Shown: piece after piece, positions 18,058 through 26,934 of the stretch
Layout of the letters: every line of letters begins with the position of its first letter
How positions within the stretch are numbered: the first letter of the stretch is position 1
Source: a bacterium
Lineage (GTDB): Bacteria > Bacteroidota > Bacteroidia > Flavobacteriales > Schleiferiaceae
Length of the DNA stretch: 53,259 bases
Direction: 5' to 3'
Assembly: GCA_016125155.1 (NCBI GenBank)
Contig: WGMI01000001.1
Location: 1-53,259 of the forward strand
The notes under the pieces: model-generated
The model's database searches: none
What the model saw: the letters and a program-made list of their open reading frames with translations, nothing else
Told to the model about the DNA's origin: nothing
Position numbers and translations under genes: made by a program

Positions 18058-19509
18058 CTAAAACTGAAAATAGATGAACGGGGTTTCGCCCGTCTGGTGA
18101 AACATCCCGATGATAAAGATCTGCACAGCATAAAACGACCAGCGCAAGATCCTCGGCCGTCGGGCCCAGAACCCTTCAAGCGCGTGCTGTCGATCGCGGG
18201 CCATCCACTCCATCGAAAGCAAATAACCGATCCAAAACAAGGTCAGTGCGGTCCCAATCCAGTTCACATACGTCAGCTGCGCGAAGTGCTCCCAACGGAA
18301 CATCCCGCCCACGTAGGCAAAGGCCTGCGCCACATCGGCGGCGCGGAAAAAGACCCAGGCCAAGAGCGTCAACGCGAAGGTGATTCCGATGGAGAGCAAT
18401 TCGCGTAGATTCGGAAACCACCGATCCTTGGCGACGATTTCGAGGTGGTTGCGATTGGCCCCGAGCAACAAGAGCGGCAGGAAGTAGAGCGCATTGAGAA
18501 ACCCCCAGAATACAAAGGTCCAATTGGCCCCGTGCCAGAACCCGCTTACGATGAAGATAATGAAGGTGTTGCGAACCTTCACCCCCAACCCCCCTTGGCT
18601 GCCGCCCAAGGGGATGTAGAGGTAATCTCGGAACCAGGTAGACAGCGAAATGTGCCACCGTCTCCAGAACTCAGCGATGTCGCGGGAAAAGTAGGGAAAG
18701 GCAAAATTGCGCATCAGGTCGAATCCGAAGAGTCGGGAACTGCCGATGGCGATGTCGGAATAGCCGCTAAAATCTCCGTAGATCTGGAAGGCAAAAAATA
18801 GGGCCCCCAACCACAAAGTTCCCCCGCTGTGGGCAGAAGGGTCGGAAAAGATCAAGTTGACGTGCTCGGCGCAGTGGTCGGCGACCACCATTTTCTTGAA
18901 AAAACCCCACAGCATTTGCCGCAATCCATCGGCGGCCTTGGACCGGTCAAACCGGGCCAGATGCGAAAACTGGGGCAACAGATTGGTGGCGCGTTCGATG
19001 GGCCCGGCCACCAATTGGGGGAAGTAGGTCACAAAGGCGGCAAACGCGACAAAATCGGGGGCCGGACTCAGTTTGCGCCGATAGATGTCGATCGAATAGC
19101 TGAGGGTTTGAAAGGTGTAAAAACTGATGCCTACGGGCAGAACAATGTCGAGTCCGCGGGCGGGGATCTCGTGTCCAAAAAAGCGAAAGGCATCGACAAA
19201 GCTGTCGACAAAGAAGTTGTAATACTTGAAAAAACCGAGTAAGCCCAAATTGACCCCAAGGCTGAGATAGAGCAAGGCCTTGCGCACCCGCTCGCGTTCC
19301 TGGTCGCGGAGTTTGAGCCCCACCCAATAATCGACGAGGGTGCTAAAAGCGATGAGGAGCAGGAAACGCCCATCCCACCAACCGTAAAACACATAGCTCA
19401 CAACGAGTAAAAAACCGTTGCGCGCCTTGACGGACCGTTGAAAAACGCCCCAATACAGCAGGAAAACCAGCGGTAAAAAAAGGGCGAAATCGATCGAATT
19501 GAACAACAT
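18058..19509 (-). CDS. MBOAT-family membrane O-acyltransferase (AlgI/DltB type)
   Basis: A 483-aa polytopic inner-membrane protein with about ten hydrophobic helices. Family hallmarks are visible: the RWHISLSTWFRDYLYIPLGGS stretch in the middle, and SGFWHGANWTFVFWG with the conserved catalytic His. The MBOAT moves acyl groups across the membrane to a periplasmic acceptor enzyme, here presumably the SGNH-like product of the next gene. No alginate or teichoic acid genes are nearby, so the acceptor polymer cannot be named. Confidence 0.88.
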   Translation of the reverse strand: MLFNSIDFALFLPLVFLLYWGVFQRSVKARNGFLLVVSYVFYGWWDGRFLLLIAFSTLVDYWVGLKLRDQERERVRKALLYLSLGVNLGLLGFFKYYNFFVDSFVDAFRFFGHEIPARGLDIVLPVGISFYTFQTLSYSIDIYRRKLSPAPDFVAFAAFVTYFPQLVAGPIERATNLLPQFSHLARFDRSKAADGLRQMLWGFFKKMVVADHCAEHVNLIFSDPSAHSGGTLWLGALFFAFQIYGDFSGYSDIAIGSSRLFGFDLMRNFAFPYFSRDIAEFWRRWHISLSTWFRDYLYIPLGGSQGGLGVKVRNTFIIFIVSGFWHGANWTFVFWGFLNALYFLPLLLLGANRNHLEIVAKDRWFPNLRELLSIGITFALTLLAWVFFRAADVAQAFAYVGGMFRWEHFAQLTYVNWIGTALTLFWIGYLLSMEWMARDRQHALEGFWARRPRILRWSFYAVQIFIIGMFHQTGETPFIYFQF

Positions 19510-19538
19510 AGGCTGGGTCCTCGCGATACGGCGACGGG

Positions 19539-19546
19539 CAAATTAA
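19539..19546 (-). promoter_or_regulatory. Probable -7 box for the MBOAT gene pair
   Basis: TTAATTTG on the minus strand differs at one position from TAnnTTTG and lies 29 nt before ATG 19509. There is no clear -33 element. Weak call, based on position and similarity only. Confidence 0.35.
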
Positions 19547-19643
19547 CGACAGGTCTGGATGTAGTGGCGCCCGGCGTGCAGAATCAGCTCCCCATGGCCG
19601 TTAAACTTAACCCTCGCTTAATCGCATCCTACGCAGCCCCCCC

Positions 19644-19651
19644 TACTTTTG
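19644..19651 (+). promoter_or_regulatory. -7 box at the head of the envelope cluster
   Basis: TACTTTTG matches TAnnTTTG and ends 6 nt before the ATG at 19658. It is the only consensus box found ahead of the seven-gene cluster, which suggests one long transcript with an almost absent leader. Confidence 0.55.
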
Positions 19652-19657
19652 GCGGCT

Positions 19658-20983
19658 ATGTTGAAGGCGTGGTTTTGGAGATGGCTCGGAATGTGCGCAG
19701 GCCTGTGGAGTACCAGCATTTGCATGGGTCAAAACACCGTGTCGATACGGGGTATGACCTACAATTTGCTCTATTACCGACAGACCACATCGTCCTGCAC
19801 CGGGGCAAACAACAGTGCCAGTGCCAAAGATGGCTACTTCAAAACCATCGCCCAATACATCGATCCGGACTTTGTGGTGTGCAACGAAATAGGGAGCAAC
19901 CCCGTCAATGCCGACCGCATTCTGGACAACGTACTCAACCAAGACGGAGTCACCACGTGGGCTCAAGCCAACTATTCGAACAACAGCTTTTCGGACTTGG
20001 TCAATATGCTGTTTTACAATACCTCGGTGTTGGGATTGCACAGCCAGGAGTCGATTGACCGCGATCTGCAAAATCAGAGTTTGGTGCGCGTCATCGACTT
20101 GTACAGGCTGTATTATAAGGATCCTTTGCTCGGTCAGCCAGGGGCGGATACGGTGTTCTTTACCGTGATCGCGGCCCACCTCAAAGCGGGCGATACCCCG
20201 TCTGACGAAGCCCAGAGAAATAAAGCCGCCGAGGCCCTGATGGACCATCTGGCCACCCAAGTGAGTGATGAATACGTCTTGTTGTGCGGAGATCTCAATG
20301 TGTATTCATCGAGCGAACCCGGTTTTCAAAAGCTCGTCAATTCGGTGCATGTGGCCGAGCGGTTCAAAGATCCGGTCAACGCCTTGGGCGCGTGGAACAA
20401 CAGCGCTCAGTATGCCGCGGTCCACACCCAGAGCACCCGGAGCTCGAACACCAATTCAGGGTGTTTTTCCGGAGGCGGACTCGACGACCGCTTCGACTTC
20501 ATTTTGGTTTCGGACCGCGTCCTCAACGACCCCATGGCCGATGTGCGCTATGTGTCCGGGAGCTACAAGGCCCTGGGCAACGACGGAATGCACTTCAACA
20601 AAGCCCTGACCGATGCCCCGGTGAACAATTCGGTGCCTTCGGTGGTGCTTACGGCCCTGTACGAAATGAGCGATCACTTGCCTGTTACCGCGGCATTCGA
20701 AGTTCGAGCACACGGTCTGGGCACGACCGAAACCCTTATGGATTTCGCTCTGGTACAACCAGTTCGTTCGGGAATGCTCGAACTGCATTGCCCGACAACC
20801 CGCGGCGTCCTTCACCTCGAGCTCTATGACCTGAGCGGGCGCAACCTCGTGCGCCTGAGCGCAACCTTAGACGAAAACGGACGGCTTCGGGTTCCCGTTC
20901 AACTGCGTCCAGGGACCTATGTGCTCGGTTTGGTGGACGATCGCGGAACACGGGGCTATGCCCGCATTGCTGTCGCTTCATGA
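19658..20983 (+). CDS. Secreted endonuclease/exonuclease/phosphatase (EEP) family enzyme with T9SS-type C-terminus
   Basis: A 441-aa exported enzyme. The ATG at 19658 gives a signal peptide ending near CMGQN; an upstream in-frame TTG is less likely because it lies inside the -7 box. The EEP (DNase I-like) active-site series is complete: Asn in MTYNLLY, Glu in CNEIG, His in AAHLKAG, Asp-x-Asn in GDLNVY, DDRFDFILVSD, and the closing SDHLPV. The last 80 residues form a beta domain (LHLELYDLSGRNLV ... GTYVLGLVDD) of the type A T9SS sorting kind, so the protein should cross the outer membrane by type IX secretion. The substrate (DNA, RNA or phosphoester) cannot be told. First gene of the envelope cluster; its stop overlaps the next start. 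Confidence 0.83.
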   Translation: MLKAWFWRWLGMCAGLWSTSICMGQNTVSIRGMTYNLLYYRQTTSSCTGANNSASAKDGYFKTIAQYIDPDFVVCNEIGSNPVNADRILDNVLNQDGVTTWAQANYSNNSFSDLVNMLFYNTSVLGLHSQESIDRDLQNQSLVRVIDLYRLYYKDPLLGQPGADTVFFTVIAAHLKAGDTPSDEAQRNKAAEALMDHLATQVSDEYVLLCGDLNVYSSSEPGFQKLVNSVHVAERFKDPVNALGAWNNSAQYAAVHTQSTRSSNTNSGCFSGGGLDDRFDFILVSDRVLNDPMADVRYVSGSYKALGNDGMHFNKALTDAPVNNSVPSVVLTALYEMSDHLPVTAAFEVRAHGLGTTETLMDFALVQPVRSGMLELHCPTTRGVLHLELYDLSGRNLVRLSATLDENGRLRVPVQLRPGTYVLGLVDDRGTRGYARIAVAS

Positions 20984-23145
20984 GGGATTGGAACCCCATA
21001 ACAACCCTTGTACTCGGCGTGCTCACCTCGGGATTGTGCGCACAAACCAGCTTTGAGGAAAAGACCACGGATGCGTCGAATATGCGGCTCAACGTAACCA
21101 ACCTCGGCACCTTTGGCAATGCGTGGAGGGGGTACCGAGACGGGAGCGGAGACCCGAGCTGCGAGTATCCCGCGGGCAGCGGCATCGAGCACTTGTTTGA
21201 AGGCGGGCTGTGGATCGGGGGGTTGGAAAACGGGGGCAACATTCGGGTTTCTACTTCGGCTTACGACAATTCTCAGGGCTATGCCCCAGGGCGAGCGGGA
21301 TTTGAATTTACAGCAGCGCCCGGTTCGGGATTGACCGAGCGCTCGACGCTCAAAGACAGCCGTTTTTTTTCGCTCAACGCCGTGTCGCACCAGGATTATG
21401 TCGCGGAGTTTACCGACGAGAACACCGTCATCCCCGGAACAGGAATTCCCATCAGCAGTCACACCAATCCGATGCAGGTGGACTTCCGCATGGAGACCTA
21501 CAACTGGAACTACAGTTTTTCGGACTTTATGGTGATTGTCAACCTCAGGATTGTCAATGCCGGACCCAACTTTTTCGACGATTTGTATGTAGGACTGTGG
21601 AACAACACTGTGGTGCGCAATGTCAACATCACTCCGGCGGGAGCAGGGGGAGCGGTGTTCTACAGCCAGGGCGGCAACGGGTTTCTCGATAGCCTCAATT
21701 TGGCCTATTGCTACGATGCCAGCGGCGATGTGGGCTTTACCGAGAGTTACATCGGCCAGCGCTTTCTCGGGGCCCAAGACAAATACGGGTTTCACCACCC
21801 CCAGATCGACTCGGCCTTTAACACTTTGAGCCAACAGCTCGAGCTCGACACCAATTTTAAGTGCCACTACAACGCCTGGCAGTTCAACAACAGCAGCGCG
21901 ACCTATGCCTTTCCGTCCAACGACAATCAGCGCTATCTCAAAATGAGCCAAGGGCTCAACCACGACCTCTGCTGGAGCCAACCCGGGCTGCCTCAGTGTG
22001 TTGGAAAAGACATTCAGGCCGATATGAACGCCAGCGGCAACCGTTCCGATTTGGTGTCCGTCGGGCCTTTTCAGCGCTTTGAGCCGGGCGATGTCATCGA
22101 AATTGCCTTTGCCTATGTGATCGGCAAGAAAAACGAAGACGGCAATCCAAACTCCGACAACAACGAGATTCAACGGGTCAATTTGGTCAACAATGCCAAT
22201 TGGGCCCAAACCGCCTACAACGGAGAAGACGCCAACTTCAACGGCCGCTTGGATCCGGGCGAAGACCGCGATGGCAACGGAGTCATCACCCGGTTTATCC
22301 TCCCCAGTCCGCCCGATATTCCCCGAACCCGCGTCGTGGCATCGGACCACCGCATCGAATTGTACTGGGACGACCGCAGCGAGCGCTCGGTCGATCCGAT
22401 TACGAAAGAACTCGACTTTGAAGGCTACCGCGTCTATTTGAGCCGATTGGGATTCGACGTAACCGGCACCAACGACCTGGCCTCGAATTTTGTCAAGGCC
22501 GGTGAATACGATCTGGCGGGGAACGGATTGTTTTACGAAACGGGCCTCGATCCGATTCGCCTGAACGAACCCGTTTATTTCGAAGGAGATACTACAGCCT
22601 ATCGCTATCGATTTGCCTTCGAGAATGTCCAAAACGGCTGGCAACAAGCCGTGGCGGTTACAGCCTTTGACCGGGGCAATCCCGCCAGCGGTTTGGAGAG
22701 TCTGGAATCGAGCTTCCTGGCCAACGATTTTCGAGCTTTTGCCGGCACCGCGCCCAACGCCAACCTCGAAGAAAACCCGCCCTACGTCTATCCGAATCCC
22801 TACTACTATGGCGCCTCCTGGGAGGGGAAGAGCAATTTTCAGGAAGAGAGCCGCAAATTGATTTTCGCCAACCTCCCCGCCCGATGCCGAATCACGGTGT
22901 TCAGTTCCTCGGGCGATTTGATCGATCGTTTCGAGCACAACGAAGCCTACTACGGTTCCGACATTCGGTGGTTCGGCACCTTCGGGAGCGAAAACCCCGA
23001 AGAGAATGTCTTTTCCGGAGGGGAGCACGCCTGGGATCTGCTCAGCCGCGACACCCAAATTTTGGCCCGCGGACTCTATTTGTTCACGGTCGAAGACCTC
23101 GATACCGGAGACTCCAAAACCGGACAATTCCTCATCATTCGATAA
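20980..23145 (+). CDS. Large secreted protein with Ca-binding-like loop and FlgD-like C-terminal domain
   Basis: A 721-aa exported protein of unknown function. A signal peptide (ITTLVLGVLTSGLCAQ) precedes about 400 residues of beta-rich sequence with repeated aromatic and Asn-rich stretches. Near residue 420 lies DANFNGRLDPGEDRDGNGV, an EF-hand or thrombospondin type 3-like Ca-binding loop. An Ig/fibronectin-like segment follows (HRIELYWDDRSE, FEGYRVYLSRLG). The C-terminus (YVYPNPYYYG ... GLYLFTVEDLDTGDSKTGQFLIIR) resembles FlgD-like or T9SS-type domains. It starts at an ATGA overlap with the nuclease gene. A surface or periplasmic structural role is only inferred. Confidence 0.72.
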   Translation: MRDWNPITTLVLGVLTSGLCAQTSFEEKTTDASNMRLNVTNLGTFGNAWRGYRDGSGDPSCEYPAGSGIEHLFEGGLWIGGLENGGNIRVSTSAYDNSQGYAPGRAGFEFTAAPGSGLTERSTLKDSRFFSLNAVSHQDYVAEFTDENTVIPGTGIPISSHTNPMQVDFRMETYNWNYSFSDFMVIVNLRIVNAGPNFFDDLYVGLWNNTVVRNVNITPAGAGGAVFYSQGGNGFLDSLNLAYCYDASGDVGFTESYIGQRFLGAQDKYGFHHPQIDSAFNTLSQQLELDTNFKCHYNAWQFNNSSATYAFPSNDNQRYLKMSQGLNHDLCWSQPGLPQCVGKDIQADMNASGNRSDLVSVGPFQRFEPGDVIEIAFAYVIGKKNEDGNPNSDNNEIQRVNLVNNANWAQTAYNGEDANFNGRLDPGEDRDGNGVITRFILPSPPDIPRTRVVASDHRIELYWDDRSERSVDPITKELDFEGYRVYLSRLGFDVTGTNDLASNFVKAGEYDLAGNGLFYETGLDPIRLNEPVYFEGDTTAYRYRFAFENVQNGWQQAVAVTAFDRGNPASGLESLESSFLANDFRAFAGTAPNANLEENPPYVYPNPYYYGASWEGKSNFQEESRKLIFANLPARCRITVFSSSGDLIDRFEHNEAYYGSDIRWFGTFGSENPEENVFSGGEHAWDLLSRDTQILARGLYLFTVEDLDTGDSKTGQFLIIR

Positions 23146-23175
23146 CTCCCCCTTCCCACCTCAATTCCCCTGCCC

Positions 23176-25428
23176 ATGAAAGTCCTCCGCTTCCTTCCGC
23201 TCGCGCTGCTGCTCGGCTTTTCCGCCCAGGCACAGTATCCGTATGTCTCCATTACCAATCTCAATTTCGTGTCTCCAGCCGATTTGGCGATGTGCAACGA
23301 CACGACGCCTTATCTGGGCGATACCATTCGCACCCGGGGCGTGGTGATCACCGACGGGGGATTAACCGAAGTGGCTTCGGGCAGCGTACAAGGCGGACTG
23401 CGTCCCTTCATCTTTGTGGTCGACACGGCCAATGGAGGTGCTATGAGTCCATTTGCTTCCATCGAGGTGATGGGCGTGGTCCAGGACGCCAACGGCAATC
23501 TCATTCCCCACCCCAGCTTTGTGTACGTGGCCCCCGGCGACATTGTGGACATTGTCGGTTTTGTGGGCGAATTCAACGGCAACAACCAATTGTCGTTGCT
23601 CGACGGCAATTCGTTCAACATTGTGGGTACAGTCAATTCCCCGGTACCCGCCACCATTCTGCTCGCGGATTTGAACGACGCCAACGGCATCAACCAATTG
23701 CCCACGGGCGAGCAGTGGGCCAACGCCTATGGCAAAATCGAGAACGTAACCGTTTCTGAAGTCATCTACTTTGCCGGAGGAACGCGGGTGAGTTTCAACA
23801 TTGTAGACGCCAATGGCAACCGTATGAACGTCTCCGACCGCTTTGGCGCCCAAAAACTCCCGGCCCACCAAATCCTGAATCCCAATTCGCCCTATTCGGT
23901 GGCCGCGGGCGGAACGGGATTTGGGGCCTTTGTCCCCCCTGTTCCCGGAACTTTCTACAACAGCATTTCCGGTGCCATTCGCCACGATGCCAACGGTTGT
24001 ACCGGAGACGCGGGCAGAGGCTACGAGATCAACCCCTTCCTCGACAGCCACTACGACCTGGGCTTTGCCCCTCCGTTTATCAGCAATGTACAGCGCGATC
24101 CCCTGGTACCCACCAGCAATCAAATGGCAGACATCACCCTGAATGTGACCGATTTTGACGGAAGCGTTGACTCGGTGGCCATCGCTTGGTCTTCAAACGC
24201 CGCGCTCAGTCCCAGTCAATTCCCCAAGTTCGCCATGACCCCGGTGCCCGGGACCACGGACGAATTCAGCTTCAGCATCCCCAACCAACCCGATGGATCG
24301 CTGGTGCGCTATTACATCTATGCCGAAGACAACGACAACAATCCGTCCTTTTTCCCTTCTAAGCCCCTCAATCAGGTTGAGCCCAACGTATTGTACTACA
24401 CGGTGCGCAACGATGGGATGAAGATTCGCGACATTCAATATTCGCTGGCCAGTGACTATGCGTCCCCTTATGTTGGCGAAATCGTTACGGTCAAGGGGTA
24501 TGCCACCAGCAGCACCAAGCCCTACGATTTGGGGTATGTGTACATCCAAGATCCCCAGGAAACCGAATGGGGAGGCATTGCGCTCCGGGGAACCAACGCC
24601 TTGAGCGATGTCTATCGGGGCGAAGAAGTTCAGGTGACCGGAGAGGTAGTCGAATACTTCAATTTCACCATGATCGATGTACTCAGCGTGACCCGGACCG
24701 GAAACGTCATGGAGGTTCAACCCGTACCCATCGACCCCTCCGACAGCGCTGCGTACGCCACCCGGGCCATTGAGAAGTACGAAGGCATGTTGGTTTCGGC
24801 CGAAAATCCCGGCGGAGGCCCGATTTGGATTGCTCAGACCAATCTCGGATTTGGAGACTATGCGGTTTCCACCGACCCCAACGCCCCTCTGAGCCGTTCG
24901 CTTCGCGTACACGCCGGTCGCCAAAGTGGCACTGCGTTTTCTTCGCTCTATGTGTCGATCGTGACCGATACCATTTACGCCAATTTGGACGGAGAGATGG
25001 AAGTACCCGCCATTGCCTGCTCAGACACTATGAACATGGACGCCGTGGTCGGGGTGCTCAACTTCGGATTCAGCAACTACCGCATACAGCCGAGAAACAA
25101 CGATGACTTTATCGGGCTCAACGTTCCGCTCGACACCACGGCGCTTCCGCAGAGCCCTTTCCTTGGACTCGAACCCCACGAGGCCCTTTCGGGCGTAGCG
25201 GTGTATCCGAACCCGAGCAACGGCGTTGTCCGCATTGCCTCCGAACCTGCGCGCGCCCTCGAGTTTGCGCTCTTTGACCTCCACGGACGTGTATTGCGCA
25301 GTGGATCGGTTCGCGAAAACGGTCCCTTGCTCGATGTGAACGGCTTGCCCGAAGGCGTCTATGCGCTCCGCCTCGTCGAACCCTCGACGGGTCGAGCGGC
25401 CCATGTCAAATTGGTGCACCGCCGATAA
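23176..25428 (+). CDS. Secreted OB-fold-like protein with type A T9SS sorting domain
   Basis: A 750-aa exported protein: signal peptide MKVLRFLPLALLLGFSAQAQ, then a domain with GDTIRTRGVVI and GDIVDIVGFVGEF (OB-fold-like), an Ig-like central domain (ISNVQRDPLVPTSNQMADITLNVTD), and a second OB-like domain (GEIVTVKGYATS ... GYVYIQDPQETEWGGIALRG). The last of these resembles the YhcR-type OB-fold found next to EEP nuclease domains in extracellular nucleases. The end (SGVAVYPNPSNGVVRIAS ... PEGVYALRLVE) is a textbook type A sorting domain. In this locus the OB-like and nuclease modules are separate genes. Function as a binding partner of the nuclease is inference. Confidence 0.75.
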   Translation: MKVLRFLPLALLLGFSAQAQYPYVSITNLNFVSPADLAMCNDTTPYLGDTIRTRGVVITDGGLTEVASGSVQGGLRPFIFVVDTANGGAMSPFASIEVMGVVQDANGNLIPHPSFVYVAPGDIVDIVGFVGEFNGNNQLSLLDGNSFNIVGTVNSPVPATILLADLNDANGINQLPTGEQWANAYGKIENVTVSEVIYFAGGTRVSFNIVDANGNRMNVSDRFGAQKLPAHQILNPNSPYSVAAGGTGFGAFVPPVPGTFYNSISGAIRHDANGCTGDAGRGYEINPFLDSHYDLGFAPPFISNVQRDPLVPTSNQMADITLNVTDFDGSVDSVAIAWSSNAALSPSQFPKFAMTPVPGTTDEFSFSIPNQPDGSLVRYYIYAEDNDNNPSFFPSKPLNQVEPNVLYYTVRNDGMKIRDIQYSLASDYASPYVGEIVTVKGYATSSTKPYDLGYVYIQDPQETEWGGIALRGTNALSDVYRGEEVQVTGEVVEYFNFTMIDVLSVTRTGNVMEVQPVPIDPSDSAAYATRAIEKYEGMLVSAENPGGGPIWIAQTNLGFGDYAVSTDPNAPLSRSLRVHAGRQSGTAFSSLYVSIVTDTIYANLDGEMEVPAIACSDTMNMDAVVGVLNFGFSNYRIQPRNNDDFIGLNVPLDTTALPQSPFLGLEPHEALSGVAVYPNPSNGVVRIASEPARALEFALFDLHGRVLRSGSVRENGPLLDVNGLPEGVYALRLVEPSTGRAAHVKLVHRR

Positions 25429-25458
25429 ACACCGACGACCATCCTGCCCACCCGATCG

Positions 25459-26934
25459 ATGAAAGCCCGGCCCTCCACGCGACTTTGCCCCGGATTGCTC
25501 CGCGCATGTTCCGGCCTATCCGCCTGGGCCGTGATGGGGATGATAGGGTGCACCCCTCAGGGAAACTTTGGGCCCAACCGCGCCCCGGAAACCGCCTTTT
25601 CGGTTGAAAAAATCGAACTGACCGGCGAAAATCGGCTCAACAGCCGGGTGGAGCTTTCGTGGTACGGCACCGATGTCGATGGGTATGTAGCGGGGTTCGA
25701 AATTTCGACGGACTCGCTCAACTGGAACTTCACCGAGCGAAACGACAGTGTGTTTCGATTTTCGCTACCCCCCGGAAGCGATACGGCCGATATCGACTTG
25801 TGGTTGCGCTCCATCGACGATCAGGGTCTAGCCGATCCCAGCCCGGCGCGGCTGCGGATTCCGCTCAAGAACAGCCCGCCCGAGGTGGCCTTCGATACCA
25901 AATCCCTGCCCTCGGACAGCGTTCTGGCGGTATTTACCTTCCGGTGGACCGCCAGCGACCCCGATGGCGACAATAGCCTCGAAAAGGCCTTTCTCAAGGC
26001 CAACACCGGACCGTGGATCGAAATCGACAAAAACCAGGCGTTGATCTCCTTGGTCTTGGACACCGCCCAGCCAGGCAAGGCCTATGTGTACTATGGCACC
26101 CGTCGCAGTCCGGAGGCCTTTCAAATAGATGGAATGGTGCCGGGGGGTGAGAATCGGTTGTATTTGAAGACCACCGATTTGGCCGGAGCGCAAAGCCTGC
26201 CCGACAGCACCGATGCGGTGGTAGTTCGGCCCAAAACCGCTGATTTGCTCGTGGTTGGGGCTCAACCAGCCTCCGTTACCTCGGTCTATCTCGGGGTGCT
26301 GCAGTCCATCAACGTGGACTACGACCTGCTCGACTGTTTTGTGAACAGCTCGTCTCAGGCCCCTCGATTGTGGGATCCCAGTTTCGACCTCATTTTGGGA
26401 CTGTACAACAAGGCGTTTGTCTACAGCGACGCCACCACCCTGCCCCCGAATCCTGTCAGTGGCGCAGAACAGCCGCTGTTGCCGTTGATTGCTCCTTCTA
26501 TTCAGCGCTTTACGGACCGGGGAGGGCGTTCGCTTACGACCACTTCTTTTGCCGCCAACAGCGACCTGACCAGTTTGACGGGTCCCTTTCCCTTCGATGG
26601 GCTCGTGGTTTCGGTAGGTCAGGCGCGGATTGCGCCCGACAGCGGGATGTACGCCCTCGACACCACCCGCTATCCCGATGTCCGGCCCACTTTTTTCGAC
26701 TTTGGAGTCGATCCGCTGATTCGCTCGGTCGATTCAGAAGATTTTTACCGGGGTCGGCTCACCAAACTGAGCGGATGGACGGGCGACAACCTGATGGGCT
26801 CGCTGAGGCGAAACGGAGCGGGCCAGCCGCAACAGGTTTTTTTCTCGGTCGAACTCCACAAATACAACGCCGATTTGCCCGCGCTGGAAGCCCTGTTCGA
26901 CCTCATTTTGAACGAAGACTTCGATGGAAACTAG
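25459..26934 (+). CDS. Lipoprotein with Ig/fibronectin-like domains
   Basis: A 491-aa lipoprotein; the lipobox-like MGMIGC near residue 31 follows a hydrophobic segment (LSAWAVMG). Two beta-sandwich modules follow: NRLNSRVELSWYGTDVDGYV (residues 58-130) and SVLAVFTFRWTASDPDGDNS (residues 150-220), the usual style of fibronectin- or Ig-like repeats. The second half begins with a possible alpha/beta domain (KTADLLVVGAQPASV, LFDLILNEDFD) that I do not recognise. It overlaps the start of the TonB-dependent receptor gene by 11 bp, suggesting coupled translation and a partner role at the outer membrane. Confidence 0.68.
   Translation: MKARPSTRLCPGLLRACSGLSAWAVMGMIGCTPQGNFGPNRAPETAFSVEKIELTGENRLNSRVELSWYGTDVDGYVAGFEISTDSLNWNFTERNDSVFRFSLPPGSDTADIDLWLRSIDDQGLADPSPARLRIPLKNSPPEVAFDTKSLPSDSVLAVFTFRWTASDPDGDNSLEKAFLKANTGPWIEIDKNQALISLVLDTAQPGKAYVYYGTRRSPEAFQIDGMVPGGENRLYLKTTDLAGAQSLPDSTDAVVVRPKTADLLVVGAQPASVTSVYLGVLQSINVDYDLLDCFVNSSSQAPRLWDPSFDLILGLYNKAFVYSDATTLPPNPVSGAEQPLLPLIAPSIQRFTDRGGRSLTTTSFAANSDLTSLTGPFPFDGLVVSVGQARIAPDSGMYALDTTRYPDVRPTFFDFGVDPLIRSVDSEDFYRGRLTKLSGWTGDNLMGSLRRNGAGQPQQVFFSVELHKYNADLPALEALFDLILNEDFDGN

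Noticed and set aside
20956..23127. Open frame of 723 codons on the minus strand
   Set aside because: It lies almost exactly antisense to the 721-codon exported protein gene and has no start context, promoter or recognisable motif. The coding strand has a signal peptide, a Ca-loop and operon overlaps, so the minus frame is a codon-bias shadow.
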